Shown piece by piece: positions 36,388 through 45,357 of a DNA stretch of 64,000 nucleotides. Positions within the stretch are counted from its first letter, which is position 1, and each line of letters starts with the position of its first letter. Under the pieces are notes generated by a model. That model made no database searches. It saw only the letters and a list, made by a program, of their open reading frames with translations, and was not told the origin of the DNA. The DNA is from Microbacterium nanhaiense (lineage in GTDB: Bacteria > Actinomycetota > Actinomycetes > Actinomycetales > Microbacteriaceae). The stretch covers positions 310,001 to 374,000 of the forward strand of contig NZ_BMMQ01000001.1 of the NCBI RefSeq assembly GCF_014646015.1, in the 5' to 3' direction. Both the position numbers and the translations under genes were made by a program.

Positions 36388-36822
36388 GTGATCCCTCCTC
36401 GTACATCCGTCGCGCCCGCAGAGGGCGGTTCGGTGGTTGCGAGGCGCTCACTGATCCTGGCCCTCATCGGTTTTCTCCTCTTCGGCGCGCTTGCTCTGTG
36501 CATGCATGAGGCCGCTGAGCAGCATGGGTTCGTTGCCCAAGGCAATGAGATCGCCGCCGCCTACGGGGCGGAAGCAGTCGATGCGACTTCCGGCGACGTT
36601 GTGACGGCCGGCGCTGACGAATCGGGGGAAGCCGCCGATGCGCTCTGCCTGCTCGGGGTGTGCTGCGCGGTATCTCTCGCTTTCGCCGGCCTGCTCTTCC
36701 TCGCTGGGCCGCGGCTCGTCGTGAAGCTCGGGCCGCTCCTGGGCATGCTCGCGCTGCGCGCCCGGAGAGTGGTGCCGATTCCCGCTCCTACACCTCTTCT
36801 TCTGGGTATCTCAAGAATCTGA
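36388..36822 (+). CDS. Small membrane protein with LGISR tail (DUF6153-like), copy 1
   Basis: About 144 residues. A short N-terminus, helix SLILALIGFLLFGALALCMHEAAE, a ~45-residue outside loop, helix LCLLGVCCAVSLAFAGLLFLAG, and a proline-rich end PIPAPTPLLLGISRI. The same shape, and the P-x-P-x-L-[GS]-I-S-R ending, recur in two other proteins of this island (44789-45259 and 52435-52872). GTG at 36388 is chosen because a promoter seems to place the transcript start there; an ATG at 36325 is the alternative. Function unknown, linked to metal genes. Confidence 0.6.
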   Translation: MIPPRTSVAPAEGGSVVARRSLILALIGFLLFGALALCMHEAAEQHGFVAQGNEIAAAYGAEAVDATSGDVVTAGADESGEAADALCLLGVCCAVSLAFAGLLFLAGPRLVVKLGPLLGMLALRARRVVPIPAPTPLLLGISRI

Positions 36823-36989
36823 TTCCTGTGCGGATCGGGGCCTGCAGACGCAGACGCCTTCCGATCGAGAAAAGCGCACGGCACATCTATCGCCTCCGGC
36901 CCCAATACGGCTCCGGCCGCGGCGAGCGATGGTGCTGCGCATCATGCCGTCGTATGTACGGCGCCCCACCCGCCGCACTGGAGGAACAG

Positions 36990-37667
36990 ATGAACGCCCG
37001 CCGTACGCCGAAGAAGCTGCCGACCGTCGTCGTTGCACTGCTGATCTCAGCTGTGATCGCTGTGATCATCGTGATCGCAGCCGTTGTCTATGTGAAGACG
37101 TCAGCGCCGGACGAGGTCGCTCCAGACCGTGGCGAGCTGCCGATCACTCGGAGCGACTCGCACGTTCTTGATTACGTGGGCCCAGACGCACCGACTCTCG
37201 TCGAGTTCCTCGATTTCGAGTGCGAGGTGTGTGGTGCTTTCGCTCCCTATGTCGAAGAGATCCGGCAGCAGTACGACGGCGACATCAACTATGTCGTGCG
37301 ATACTTCCCGATCCCGGGCCACTTCAATTCGATGAACGCTGCCGTCGCCGTCGAGGCTGCCGCCCAGCAGGGAAGCTTCGAAGAGATGCACGATCTCATG
37401 TTCGAGACGCAGGCCGAGTGGGGAGAGGGTCAGACGTCCGAAGCCGCGAGGTTCCGTTCATACGCGGAGGAGCTCGGACTCGACATGGCCGCCTATGATG
37501 CCGCGGTCGCTGACCCGGGGACCCAAGCGCGCGTCGAGGAAGACTTCTCGGAGGGGCGTGCCCTGGGAGTAGGCGGAACGCCCACGTTCTTCCTCGACGG
37601 GGAACAGCTCGAGCTCACTCAGCTCAGCGATCTGACCGACGCCATCGATCGTGCTCTCGCAGACTGA
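36990..37667 (+). CDS. Membrane-anchored DsbA-like thiol oxidoreductase
   Basis: 225 residues, strong GGAGGAA site. One N-terminal membrane anchor (residues 11-33) is followed by a thioredoxin-fold domain facing outside. Active site C-E-V-C (Cys78, Cys81) in FLDFECEVCGAF; cis-proline region GVGGTPTFFLDGEQ. Probably makes or rearranges disulfides in secreted proteins of the island, several of which have paired cysteines. First gene of a tightly packed operon that continues with lnt, DUF3515, CopD-CtaG, CopC and CtaG. Confidence 0.9.
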   Translation: MNARRTPKKLPTVVVALLISAVIAVIIVIAAVVYVKTSAPDEVAPDRGELPITRSDSHVLDYVGPDAPTLVEFLDFECEVCGAFAPYVEEIRQQYDGDINYVVRYFPIPGHFNSMNAAVAVEAAAQQGSFEEMHDLMFETQAEWGEGQTSEAARFRSYAEELGLDMAAYDAAVADPGTQARVEEDFSEGRALGVGGTPTFFLDGEQLELTQLSDLTDAIDRALAD

Positions 37668-39210
37668 GCCGGTGTCTGCGCCGCGGGCGGCTGCGGTACG
37701 GACAGGCGTGCTCCGATTGTGCTGGGCGATACCCTCGACGGTACTGGCAGGCGTGATGCTCGATGTCGCATACCCCGCAGTAGGACTTTGGCCGGCGGCG
37801 TTCGTCGCTGTGGTGCTGACGCTGATGGCGCTGCGCGGTCGAAGTGTCCTCGGCGCAATCCTCATCGGAACCGTATTCGGCGTCGTCTTCTTCGCGATTC
37901 ATCTCAGTTGGGTGGGGGAGTTCCTGGGGCCGCTGCCCTGGGTTGCTCTCGTCGGGCTGGAAGGTGCCCTCGTAGCGGCGGGAAGCATCGCAATCGCCCT
38001 TGCCTATCGATGGACAGAGAAGCTCGGTGTCCGCGCGCGCTTCCTGGTGCGCCCCGGTCTCGTGGCCGGACTGTGGTCTGCACGGGAAATGGTGGCGGGT
38101 ACCTGGCCGTATTCCGGATTCCCGTGGGCGCGGGTGGCGACGAGTCAAGCGAACGGACCGTTCGCAGAGGCGGTGTCGTGGATCGGCGTCGACGGGGTCT
38201 CGTTCGCGATCGTTGCGGTGTGCGCTCTGACGATCGAATGTCTCTGGGCGCGGCGGTTCAGAATGCTGGCGCTCCCTGTGTCGCTCGCCTGTGCGCTGGC
38301 GCTGATCCCGGCCTTCCCGACACGACAGACCGGGCAGATGGCGATCGGGTGGGTTCAGGCGAACGGACCATCGGGGTACTTCGATGACCGTTCGCCCGGC
38401 GAGATCCTCGAACTGCACGAGGCACGCAGCGAGGCGCTCTACGGGCGCGGCGCAGATCTGATCGTATGGCCCGAGGGAGCCGTTGACAGCGATCCATACC
38501 AGAGCCCGCAGACTGCGCGCAGGCTCGACGCCGTCGTTCGCGCCGCAGACGCTCCGCTGCTGGCTAACGCCGCCGTCACACGTTCGGGCGAGACCTACAA
38601 CACATCGTTCCTCTGGGGCACAGGGGACAGCGTGCAGTACTACGACAAACGCCATCCCGTTCCGTTCGGTGAGTACGTGCCCGACCGTGCGTTCTACGAA
38701 CGGCTCGTCCCGGGACTGGTGGGGCTCATACAACGCGAGTACACGGCTGGGAGGACTGAGCCCGTGCTCGATGTCGACGGCGTTCGGATCGGCGTCGGGA
38801 TCTGCTTCGACCTGATCTACGACGACGTGATCCGAGCCGGCGCGGAAGGCGGCGCGGAGGTCTATATCTTTCAAACGAACAACGCAGACTTCCGCGGTAC
38901 TGACGAGAACCTGCAGCAGATGGCGATCGCTCGTCTCCGGGCGTTCGAAACCGGTAGGGCTGTCGTCAACGTGTCGACGACCGGCACGAGCCAAGTCGTG
39001 CTGCCGGACGGCTCCGTGATCGACGCCGCGGCTCCGGGCGAGTCTGCTGCGTCGGTATCGGACGTTCCGTTGTACGCGGGCCGGACTCCGGCTGTCGTCA
39101 TCGGATCGATCCCAATCGCGGGCCTCGCGGTGCTCGCGATCTGCACGCTCATCTCACTCGGGCTCGTTCGGTTGAGCAGCCGCTCGGCCGCAGCAGAACG
39201 GAAGTCATGA
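37651..39210 (+). CDS. lnt: Apolipoprotein N-acyltransferase (mobile-element copy)
   Basis: 519 residues from GTG at 37651, overlapping the DsbA-like gene by 17 bases; GTG at 37672 would also work. Same layout as the chromosomal Lnt: membrane segments then a nitrilase-type domain with Glu275 (VWPEGAV), Lys333 (DKRHPVPFGEYVP) and Cys385 (GICFDLIY), and the shared NNADFRG-DENLQQ stretch. It should finish lipoprotein acylation. It is followed by a DUF3515 lipoprotein gene, and three other lipoproteins (CueP-, DUF305- and TlpA-type) are in the island, so it may serve these. Confidence 0.93.
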   Translation: MLSQTEPVSAPRAAAVRTGVLRLCWAIPSTVLAGVMLDVAYPAVGLWPAAFVAVVLTLMALRGRSVLGAILIGTVFGVVFFAIHLSWVGEFLGPLPWVALVGLEGALVAAGSIAIALAYRWTEKLGVRARFLVRPGLVAGLWSAREMVAGTWPYSGFPWARVATSQANGPFAEAVSWIGVDGVSFAIVAVCALTIECLWARRFRMLALPVSLACALALIPAFPTRQTGQMAIGWVQANGPSGYFDDRSPGEILELHEARSEALYGRGADLIVWPEGAVDSDPYQSPQTARRLDAVVRAADAPLLANAAVTRSGETYNTSFLWGTGDSVQYYDKRHPVPFGEYVPDRAFYERLVPGLVGLIQREYTAGRTEPVLDVDGVRIGVGICFDLIYDDVIRAGAEGGAEVYIFQTNNADFRGTDENLQQMAIARLRAFETGRAVVNVSTTGTSQVVLPDGSVIDAAAPGESAASVSDVPLYAGRTPAVVIGSIPIAGLAVLAICTLISLGLVRLSSRSAAAERKS

Positions 39211-39710
39211 AAACAGGAACACGAACCACCGGAGCGGCTGTCGCCCTGCTCGCACTCGCTGCTGCGCTCACAGCCTGCGCCGATACGGTTCCGCTCACCC
39301 CAGCGCCGGGTGCGAACGAGGTCGAGTGCGCCGCTGCCTCGGTACGGTTGCCGAACGCGATCGGTGAGCAGACCCGTCGATGGACGAACGCCCAGGCTAC
39401 AGGGGCATGGGGCGATCCGACGGCAGTGACCTTCACCTGCGGGACAGACCCAGTGGCATCGGACGACAAGCAATGCGTTCGTATCGGAGGAGTCGATTGG
39501 ACCGTGGACGAGTCGCGTTCACCTCAGCTGACTCTCGCGACGTTCGGTCGTAACCCGGCAGCCGAGGTCGTCGTCGATACAACCGTGCTCTCGGCAGACG
39601 ACGTTCTCGATCGCCTTGCTGTGGTAGCTCAGCAGCTGCCGTCAACCGGGCAATGCACGGAGGCGGATGTACGCGAAGGAGCGAATGCGGACGAGGGGAG
39701 CAGCTCATGA
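39207..39710 (+). CDS. DUF3515-like lipoprotein
   Basis: 167 residues. Signal peptide with lipobox LTAC, lipid Cys24. The mature part follows the DUF3515 pattern: VPLTPAPGANEVECAAASVRLPN, GAWGDPTAVTFTCG, CVRIGGVDWTVDES, and EVVVDTTVLSADDVLDRLAVVAQQL. Conserved Cys residues (VEC, FTC, KQC) suggest disulfides. The family is common in actinobacterial genomes; function is unknown. The ATG overlaps the lnt stop, and the stop overlaps the next ATG, showing tight coupling to acylation and copper genes. Confidence 0.8.
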   Translation: MKTGTRTTGAAVALLALAAALTACADTVPLTPAPGANEVECAAASVRLPNAIGEQTRRWTNAQATGAWGDPTAVTFTCGTDPVASDDKQCVRIGGVDWTVDESRSPQLTLATFGRNPAAEVVVDTTVLSADDVLDRLAVVAQQLPSTGQCTEADVREGANADEGSSS

Positions 39711-41602
39711 CGCTCCGCCAGCTGCGTCTCATCGGCCCAGTGGGACTGCTCGTGTTCGCAGTGCTCATGACGGCGTTCGGATTGGTGCTGGGGTCAGGCG
39801 CCGCCGAACGTCTCGTCTCCGATCCCGGAGCGTTCGTGCGCTGGGGGCTCCCGTTCGCGAAGCTCATCGTGAACCTTGCCGGCGCCGTCATGGCGGGCTC
39901 CCTCATTCTGCGCGCTTTCGCCCTGCCGCGCGGTTCCAAGCCATATGAAGCGTCGCAAGTGATCGCCGCGGCCGCGGCGGTCGTCCTGACTGCGGCGGCG
40001 ACCGGGGCCGGCTTTCTGACGTATCTCTCGACGCTCGCTCCGGAACTATCGTTGGACATCGGATTCGGCGAGCAGCTCGGCCGCTTCCTGACGGAGACGG
40101 AACTCGGGCTCGCGTGGCTGCTGACAGTGATCGGCGCGGCGATCATCTCTACGTTCGCGGTCGTTGCGCGCGGTGCTATTGCCGAAACCGTCCTCATGAT
40201 CCTCGCCGCGGTATGCCTCGTACCCCTGTCGACCCAGGGGCACGCGGGAAGCCTCGCGAACCACGATGCCGCTGTGATGGCCCTCATCCTGCATGTCGTC
40301 GGCGCTGCCGTATGGGTGGGCGGGCTGCTCACCCTCATCCTGGTTCGGCGGTTGATCCCGCGCGAGAGCATCGGAGCTGTTGTCGCCAGGTATTCCTCTC
40401 TCGCCCTGGCCTCTTTCATGCTCGTGCTTCTGTCAGGGGTGGCCCGTGCGCTGACGTCGATCACGGCACTGGCGGACTTGTGGAGCCCATACGGCGCACT
40501 GCTCGGGATCAAGACAGCAGCGTTGGCAGGGCTCGCCGTGCTCGGCGCGTACTACAGAAGTCGCATGATCACACGTCTCGCCCGACGCACTGCTTTCTGG
40601 ATGCTGGTGGCCTTCGAACTGCTGATCATGGGAGTCGCTATGGGAACGGCGACCGCCCTTTCGCGCACACCTGCACCTGCGGACAGCTCTGCTCCCGTAC
40701 TTGTGACGCCAGCTGAATTCTTGACGGACGCACCCCTGCCCGCGCCGATCGACGGGTCCACGTGGCTCGGCGAATGGAAGGTGGATCTGCTTTGGGCAGT
40801 GCTCGCCGGCGCAGCAGCTGTGTACTACGCACTCGGTGTTCATCGAATCCGTCGAGCCGGAGCGCGATGGTCGCGTCGGCGTACGACGGCGTGGATGGCA
40901 GGTCTCGCCCTGCTCGCCTGGGTGACGTCGGGTCCGAGCGCTGTCTACAGCGACTACATGCACAGTATGAACGCACTCGGTCGAGTGCTGCTTCTCACCG
41001 CGGTTCCGCTTCTCCTCGCATCGGCCGCGCCGTACGAGCTGGCGATCCGCACGATTTTCCCTCGGTCAGACGGTTCGTTCGGTCCGCGCGAGGCAATCAT
41101 GCGGCTCGGTGCTTCTCGAGTGCGCACCGTGCTCTCTGCGCCGATTGTCGCGGCGCTGGTGTTCGCCGCCATCGTCTGGGCCGGCGCGGCGCCGGGGATC
41201 TTCCGCTGGACTCTGTCCAACCAGCTCGGACATCAAATGATGATCGTCGTATCGCTTGTCGGCGGAGCACTGATTATGGCGGCGCTGAACGCGTCCGGGA
41301 GCGGTCGGGAGCAAGCCGGTCAGCGAGTGGCCGCGATCGGTATCGCTCTGGTCGCATTGCTGAGCTTCGCGGCATGGGTCGGCTTCCAACAAGGGCTGAT
41401 CGCTGCCGAATGGTTCGGCGCGATGGGGCGGGCATGGGGGCCGGAGCCGGTAGCGGATCAGGATATCGCCGCGGTGGCATTCCTCCTCAGTGGGGGCGTC
41501 ATGCTCGTCGCTCCCGTGATGCTTCGCTCATCGCGCTCACCTGCGCGAGGCGCTCAGGAACAGATCGACATAGGAAAAGCAGTAGTGGAAGGAAAGCGAT
41601 GA
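39707..41602 (+). CDS. copD: Copper resistance CopD domain fused to a CtaG-type (caa3 assembly) domain
   Basis: 631 residues, about 14 membrane helices. The N-terminal half is CopD-like (HAGSLANHDAAVMALILHVVGAAVWVGGLLTLILV is the diagnostic His/Trp stretch). The C-terminal half is a CtaG/caa3 assembly domain (LAWVTSGPSAVYSDYMHSMNALGRVLLLTAVPLLLASAAP ... LGHQMMIVVSLVGGALI). CopD moves copper with CopC; CtaG domains aid copper insertion into cytochrome oxidase. The start at 39707 is set by the ATGA overlap with DUF3515. A second, stand-alone CtaG-type protein follows CopC. Confidence 0.9.
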   Translation: MTLRQLRLIGPVGLLVFAVLMTAFGLVLGSGAAERLVSDPGAFVRWGLPFAKLIVNLAGAVMAGSLILRAFALPRGSKPYEASQVIAAAAAVVLTAAATGAGFLTYLSTLAPELSLDIGFGEQLGRFLTETELGLAWLLTVIGAAIISTFAVVARGAIAETVLMILAAVCLVPLSTQGHAGSLANHDAAVMALILHVVGAAVWVGGLLTLILVRRLIPRESIGAVVARYSSLALASFMLVLLSGVARALTSITALADLWSPYGALLGIKTAALAGLAVLGAYYRSRMITRLARRTAFWMLVAFELLIMGVAMGTATALSRTPAPADSSAPVLVTPAEFLTDAPLPAPIDGSTWLGEWKVDLLWAVLAGAAAVYYALGVHRIRRAGARWSRRRTTAWMAGLALLAWVTSGPSAVYSDYMHSMNALGRVLLLTAVPLLLASAAPYELAIRTIFPRSDGSFGPREAIMRLGASRVRTVLSAPIVAALVFAAIVWAGAAPGIFRWTLSNQLGHQMMIVVSLVGGALIMAALNASGSGREQAGQRVAAIGIALVALLSFAAWVGFQQGLIAAEWFGAMGRAWGPEPVADQDIAAVAFLLSGGVMLVAPVMLRSSRSPARGAQEQIDIGKAVVEGKR

Positions 41603-42309
41603 AACTCACGCTCGGACGAACCTTGGTGGGTGGCGCAGTGCTTGCCGCTGCGGTACTCATCCCGACGCAGGCCGCTTCGGCACACGACACGATGCTCGAG
41701 TCGACCCCCGCGAACGGAGAGACGGTGTCGACGCTTGATGAGGTCGCGCTCACGTTCAGCGGCGAGCTGATCGACTTCGGTCAGGCGAGTTTTGCGCAGG
41801 TCGAGGGGCCGGATGGTCTCTACTACGAGACCGCATGCTCGACGATCGAACGGAACGTACTCTCCACTCCCGTTGAGCTCGGTGAAGCCGGGACCTACAC
41901 AGTGACGTGGAACGCGGTGTCGAGCGACGGCCACCCGGTCTCGGAAGCCTTCGACTTCGACTATGAGCCTGTCTCAGGTGGGACTCCGGCACTGGGATGG
42001 GATCTCCCCGCTTGCGACAATGAGGATGAGCGCGTGCAGCCGGGCAGCGACGACGTTGATCAGGAGGAGACGACGGCTCCTGATGCAGAGACGCCGGAGG
42101 AAGCCGCTCCGATACCGACCACGGAGGCCCCTCGCAATGGTGCCCAGGAATCTCAAGAGGAAGCCAGCGCCGACACGGGCACCGGTATGGGCGGGCTGTT
42201 CGTATTTGCAGGCTTCATCGTTGTACTCATCCTGATCGCGCTGGTCTTTGTGCTCCGTTCCTACACGAAGTCCCGGCGTGATGCCGGGGACGATCCTGAC
42301 GAGGAGTGA
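41599..42309 (+). CDS. copC: Copper-binding protein CopC with C-terminal membrane anchor
   Basis: 236 residues. Signal peptide cut after Ala28 leaves His29 as mature N-terminus (AHDTMLESTPANGE), the copper-site position in CopC proteins; the second site is in SSDGHPVSEAFDF. An acidic linker of about 70 residues (DEERVQPGSDDVDQEETTAP region) leads to a C-terminal helix (GGLFVFAGFIVVLILIALVFVL) and basic end, so the domain is tethered outside. Two cysteines, TACS and PACDN, are unusual for CopC and may form a disulfide. Overlaps the CopD stop. Confidence 0.9.
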   Translation: MKLTLGRTLVGGAVLAAAVLIPTQAASAHDTMLESTPANGETVSTLDEVALTFSGELIDFGQASFAQVEGPDGLYYETACSTIERNVLSTPVELGEAGTYTVTWNAVSSDGHPVSEAFDFDYEPVSGGTPALGWDLPACDNEDERVQPGSDDVDQEETTAPDAETPEEAAPIPTTEAPRNGAQESQEEASADTGTGMGGLFVFAGFIVVLILIALVFVLRSYTKSRRDAGDDPDEE

Positions 42310-42319
42310 CACCAACAGG

Positions 42320-43285
42320 ATGAACATCGACGCGCAGAATCTACCGGCTCCAACGTGGCCGTCTCTGGTCTCGTTCTCGCCCAACGGAGTGTCCGTTCTC
42401 GTCGTCATCGCCGGGATCGGGGCGGTTCTGTACCTGCTCGGAGTGATTCGGCTACGGCGCGCCGGCCGACGCTGGCCGATCGGCAGATCGATCGCGTTCC
42501 TGCTCGGATGCGCGCTGCTGGCTGCGACAGGTTGTCTCGGCGTACACGCATACGCCGAGGTTCTCATCTCCGCGCTGCTGTTCCAGCAGATCACCCTGAT
42601 GACAATCGTTGCGCCATTGCTGGTGCTCGGGACGCCTGGCCGTCTGCTGCTGCGTGCGACGCCCCATCGGGGGGTCGGCAGAACCGCGCTCCGGCTCGCA
42701 CTCGGCGGCTTGAGGTCCCGTGTCAGCCGAGTTCTGGTGCGACCGGGCATCGCGATCCTGATTGCGATCCTGCTGTACCCGGGGCTCTACCTCACCGATC
42801 TGGTGAGCCTGCTCGTCGGTGTGCCCCTCGGCCATGAAGTCCTCTTGTTGGCGATATTCGCGTTGGGCGTCGTCGCCGCGGTTCCGCTCTGGTCCTCAGA
42901 CCCCGTGCCGAGGCCGCCGTCGTTCGCCGGCCGTCTGGTTGAGGTCGTCGTCGAGATTCAAGTCCACGCTGTGCTGGGCCTGGTGATGCTGCTTTCCGCT
43001 GCCCCGTTGTTCAGCGCATACGACGTGACACGCGACGGTTGGGCGATCGATCCGATGCGAGACCAGATCGTCGCGGGGACGATGATGTGGACGTACGCGG
43101 AGCTGCCGTTGCTCATCGTGCTCATCGTTACGCTGTCGCGATGGAGCAAACGGGATGCGAAGCTCGCGTCGCGCCGACAGACTCAGGACGAGATCGATCT
43201 GGAAGCGTATAACGAGTACCTCGCATCGCTCGAGGGCGGCAATACGAAAGATGCGCGGCGCGACAGCGGACGTACCGCTACCTGA
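42320..43285 (+). CDS. ctaG: Cytochrome c oxidase assembly protein CtaG-like
   Basis: 321 residues, about seven helices. Pattern AYAEVLISALLFQQITLMTIVAPLLVLGTPGRLLLRATP, ILLYPGLYLTDL, and HAVLGLVMLLSAAPLFSAYDVTRDGWAIDPMRDQIVAGTMMWTYAELPLL is that of caa3_CtaG proteins. Eleven bases after copC. With the CtaG half of CopD it makes two CtaG-type domains flanking copC. The operon ends with a hairpin after this gene. Confidence 0.88.
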   Translation: MNIDAQNLPAPTWPSLVSFSPNGVSVLVVIAGIGAVLYLLGVIRLRRAGRRWPIGRSIAFLLGCALLAATGCLGVHAYAEVLISALLFQQITLMTIVAPLLVLGTPGRLLLRATPHRGVGRTALRLALGGLRSRVSRVLVRPGIAILIAILLYPGLYLTDLVSLLVGVPLGHEVLLLAIFALGVVAAVPLWSSDPVPRPPSFAGRLVEVVVEIQVHAVLGLVMLLSAAPLFSAYDVTRDGWAIDPMRDQIVAGTMMWTYAELPLLIVLIVTLSRWSKRDAKLASRRQTQDEIDLEAYNEYLASLEGGNTKDARRDSGRTAT

Positions 43286-43339
43286 TACCCATGCCGACCT
43301 CTGAGGGACGTCGTGGCGCGGTTGCCTTCGCAGGTGAGC

Positions 43340-43381
43340 CATCCGGTTCTCGCATCGCTCGCGCGTCGCGAGAACCGGATG
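43340..43381. terminator. Terminator between the CopD/CopC operon and the CueP-like gene
   Basis: 14-base-pair perfect stem (43340-43353 with 43368-43381). It separates convergent operons and can act in both directions. Confidence 0.85.
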
Positions 43382-43385
43382 ATGC

Positions 43386-44009
43386 TCAGGTTAGTTGCAT
43401 CGTGGTGATGCAGGTGGCGTCATCATCATTGACAGTCGATACGGTGCCGGTTGCAGTGCGGCCATCCTTCTCGATGACGACCTCAGCGGTGACGCCACGA
43501 GGCAGCCACATACCGATGAAGCCGTTGTCGAACGTCCGGATCGACTGGTCGACGTATTCGTCGCCGGTGTCGGAGTCCGTGACGGTCACCTCGAAGTCGG
43601 TATCGCTCTGCTCTCCGATGCAGTTGACCGGTGCATGGAAGTAGCAGTCGTGCGTCTGCTGCTCATACGGAGCGATCGCGACGTAGACCTGATCATCTGG
43701 CATCGGGAGTTCTGTCTCGCCGGAATCGTCGGTGATGACGAGCGCGTCCGGGCGGACCTGTGCGGTGAAATCCGTCGGGCGGTCCGCGATGGGCGTGCTG
43801 TCCAGACTGTCAATGATCGTGCGGGCATCGAGGCCTGCAAGATCATCGGCTCCCTCGATCGTCACAGTGAGCGGAGCTTCCGCCTCGGGCGCTGGCGACG
43901 TCGGAGACGAATTCGCGGAGCAACCGACGAGCACACTCGCCGCCATCAGCATGGCTCCGACAGAACTGAGGACCTTCGCGCGGCGAGCGGTCACATGGTT
44001 GTTGTTCAT
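43386..44009 (-). CDS. cueP: CueP-like copper-binding lipoprotein
   Basis: 207 residues. Lipobox VLVGC gives lipid Cys30. The CueP fingerprint is clear: QQTHDCYFHAPVNCIGE, VTDSDTGDEYVDQSIRTFDNGFIGMWLPRG, DDATCITTMQLT. The three conserved cysteines (HDC, VNC, ATC) are the copper ligands known for Salmonella CueP, which supplies copper to periplasmic superoxide dismutase. Here it is membrane-tethered outside the cell. Reads leftward into a shared terminator. Confidence 0.88.
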   Translation of the reverse strand: MNNNHVTARRAKVLSSVGAMLMAASVLVGCSANSSPTSPAPEAEAPLTVTIEGADDLAGLDARTIIDSLDSTPIADRPTDFTAQVRPDALVITDDSGETELPMPDDQVYVAIAPYEQQTHDCYFHAPVNCIGEQSDTDFEVTVTDSDTGDEYVDQSIRTFDNGFIGMWLPRGVTAEVVIEKDGRTATGTVSTVNDDDATCITTMQLT

Positions 44010-44073
44010 CGTGTTGTCTTTCGGGATCGGCGCGGGTGCGGGGCACTCATGCCCCGCACCCGCTGTCGTCGAG

Positions 44074-44682
44074 TCAGAGCGTGTCGAGGATGTCGTTCAT
44101 CGTCGTGATCTCGGCGCTCTGCCCGTCGATCACCTGCTGTGCGAGTTCGAGAGCGTCAGGGAACTGTCCGTCCGCGAGCTCCGTCTCGGCCATGTCGATC
44201 GCACCCTCGTGGTGCATGACCATGCCTTCGAGGAACAATCGAGCGGCGTCCGCACCGTCCGCGTCGTCGAGAGCCGTCATCGCCGACTCGTCCATCATCC
44301 CGTCATCGCCCATGTCGTGACCGGCCATACCCGAGTCAAGCGAGACGCCCCACTCGGTGAGCCAGCCCGTCATCGTCTCGATCTCCGGAGCCTGCGCGTC
44401 CTTGATCTGCTGGGCGAGTTCCGTCACCCGCGTATCCACGCCGTCCTTGTCGAGGATCATGTCCGCCATCTCCACGGCCTGTTCGTGATGCGGAATCATC
44501 ATCGTCGCAAACGTCTCATCAGCGGCGTTGGCAGTGCCGGCGGGGGCCGATGAAGGTGTGGTGTCTCCGTGGGTGCTGTGGTCCACGTCCGGCGTGGCTT
44601 CTTCGCTGGCGGCCGAGCAGCCTCCGAGCACGAGAGTCGCGGCGAGCGCGGCGGTGAACAGAGCAGTAGTGCGAATTCGCAT
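44074..44682 (-). CDS. DUF305 lipoprotein
   Basis: 202 residues. Lipobox LGGC, lipid Cys22, then a His/Asp-containing linker (DVDHSTHGD). Two DUF305 repeats follow: MMIPHHEQAVEMADMIL and MVMHHEGAIDMAETEL, a ferritin-like four-helix fold. DUF305 proteins are frequent next to copper genes and are often seen with Met/His rich loops, here AGHDMGDDGMMDESAM. A copper-binding role is inferred. ATG at 44682 fits the signal peptide; longer upstream reading is not used. Sixty-four bases before the CueP-like gene, same direction. Confidence 0.9.
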   Translation of the reverse strand: MRIRTTALFTAALAATLVLGGCSAASEEATPDVDHSTHGDTTPSSAPAGTANAADETFATMMIPHHEQAVEMADMILDKDGVDTRVTELAQQIKDAQAPEIETMTGWLTEWGVSLDSGMAGHDMGDDGMMDESAMTALDDADGADAARLFLEGMVMHHEGAIDMAETELADGQFPDALELAQQVIDGQSAEITTMNDILDTL

Positions 44683-44788
44683 GAGTATGCGTCCTTGTCG
44701 TTTCAGTGGCGAAATAGGAGTGAAGCAGTGCTCGGGTACGGCAAAGCCGTCGGCGTGCACACGGGCACGCTCGCGAGCAGGCGTCAGC

Positions 44789-45259
44789 TCACGTTCGACT
44801 GATCGACAAGAAGTGCAGGGAAGGAGGCCGCGGCTCTGCCTTGGTCAGCAGAAAATCGATGCCGCCGGCGTAGAAATGCGGGCGAGGGGATACCCATCCG
44901 CCGGCCCTCGCCGGCGCAGCGAGAACCAGAAGGGCTGCAAGCAGCGCAATCACGCACATCGTCATGACCATCGAGTGATCCGGGTGGGAGCTCCCGCACG
45001 CCTCGTCGGCACAATCCGGTGGTGAAGCGTTCAGATGTTTTGTCTCGGAGTCTGTATGCGCTTCTGGCTCGATGGAGTGCGTGCCGTGCGAGGTGAGAAC
45101 TTGCTCTGACGTCGCAGCACTGAGGGACGGAACGCTGTGTCCGACCGATAGCGCGTGCATGCCGAGCAGTCCGAACGCGACGAGCAGGGAGACCAGCACT
45201 GCCAACGCCACGTGCCGCGGCGGCGTCATGCCGTCGCGCAGACGTGTTGTGCGAGTCAT
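44789..45259 (-). CDS. Small membrane protein with LSISR tail (DUF6153-like), copy 2
   Basis: 156 residues. Helix VALAVLVSLLVAFGLLGMHALSVGH, an outside loop rich in His, Ser and acidic residues with Cys (PPDCADEACGSSHPDHS), a second helix (MVMTMCVIALLAALLVLAAP) and a C-terminal PRPPSLHFLSISRT. This matches the DUF6153 pattern of small two-helix proteins common in actinobacterial copper islands. It is divergent from copZ, from the CsoR-box region, so it is probably copper-induced. Function unknown. Confidence 0.75.
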   Translation of the reverse strand: MTRTTRLRDGMTPPRHVALAVLVSLLVAFGLLGMHALSVGHSVPSLSAATSEQVLTSHGTHSIEPEAHTDSETKHLNASPPDCADEACGSSHPDHSMVMTMCVIALLAALLVLAAPARAGGWVSPRPHFYAGGIDFLLTKAEPRPPSLHFLSISRT

Positions 45260-45314
45260 GCGGGCTCCGTTTCTGTGCTCGTCACTGTACTCGACGCGGC
45301 TGGCGTCGACCCCC

Positions 45315-45343
45315 TTGTGGGAATACCCCCCCGGGGGTATATG
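45315..45343 (+). promoter_or_regulatory. copZ promoter with CsoR operator in the spacer
   Basis: TTGTGG (45315-45320), 17-base spacer, TATATG (45338-45343). The spacer is filled by ataccccccCGGGGGTAT (45323-45340), a near-perfect CsoR-type operator (8 of 9 pairs). CsoR bound there would occlude RNA polymerase; Cu(I) would release it. Confidence 0.85.
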
Positions 45344-45357
45344 GTTCACGTTATCAG

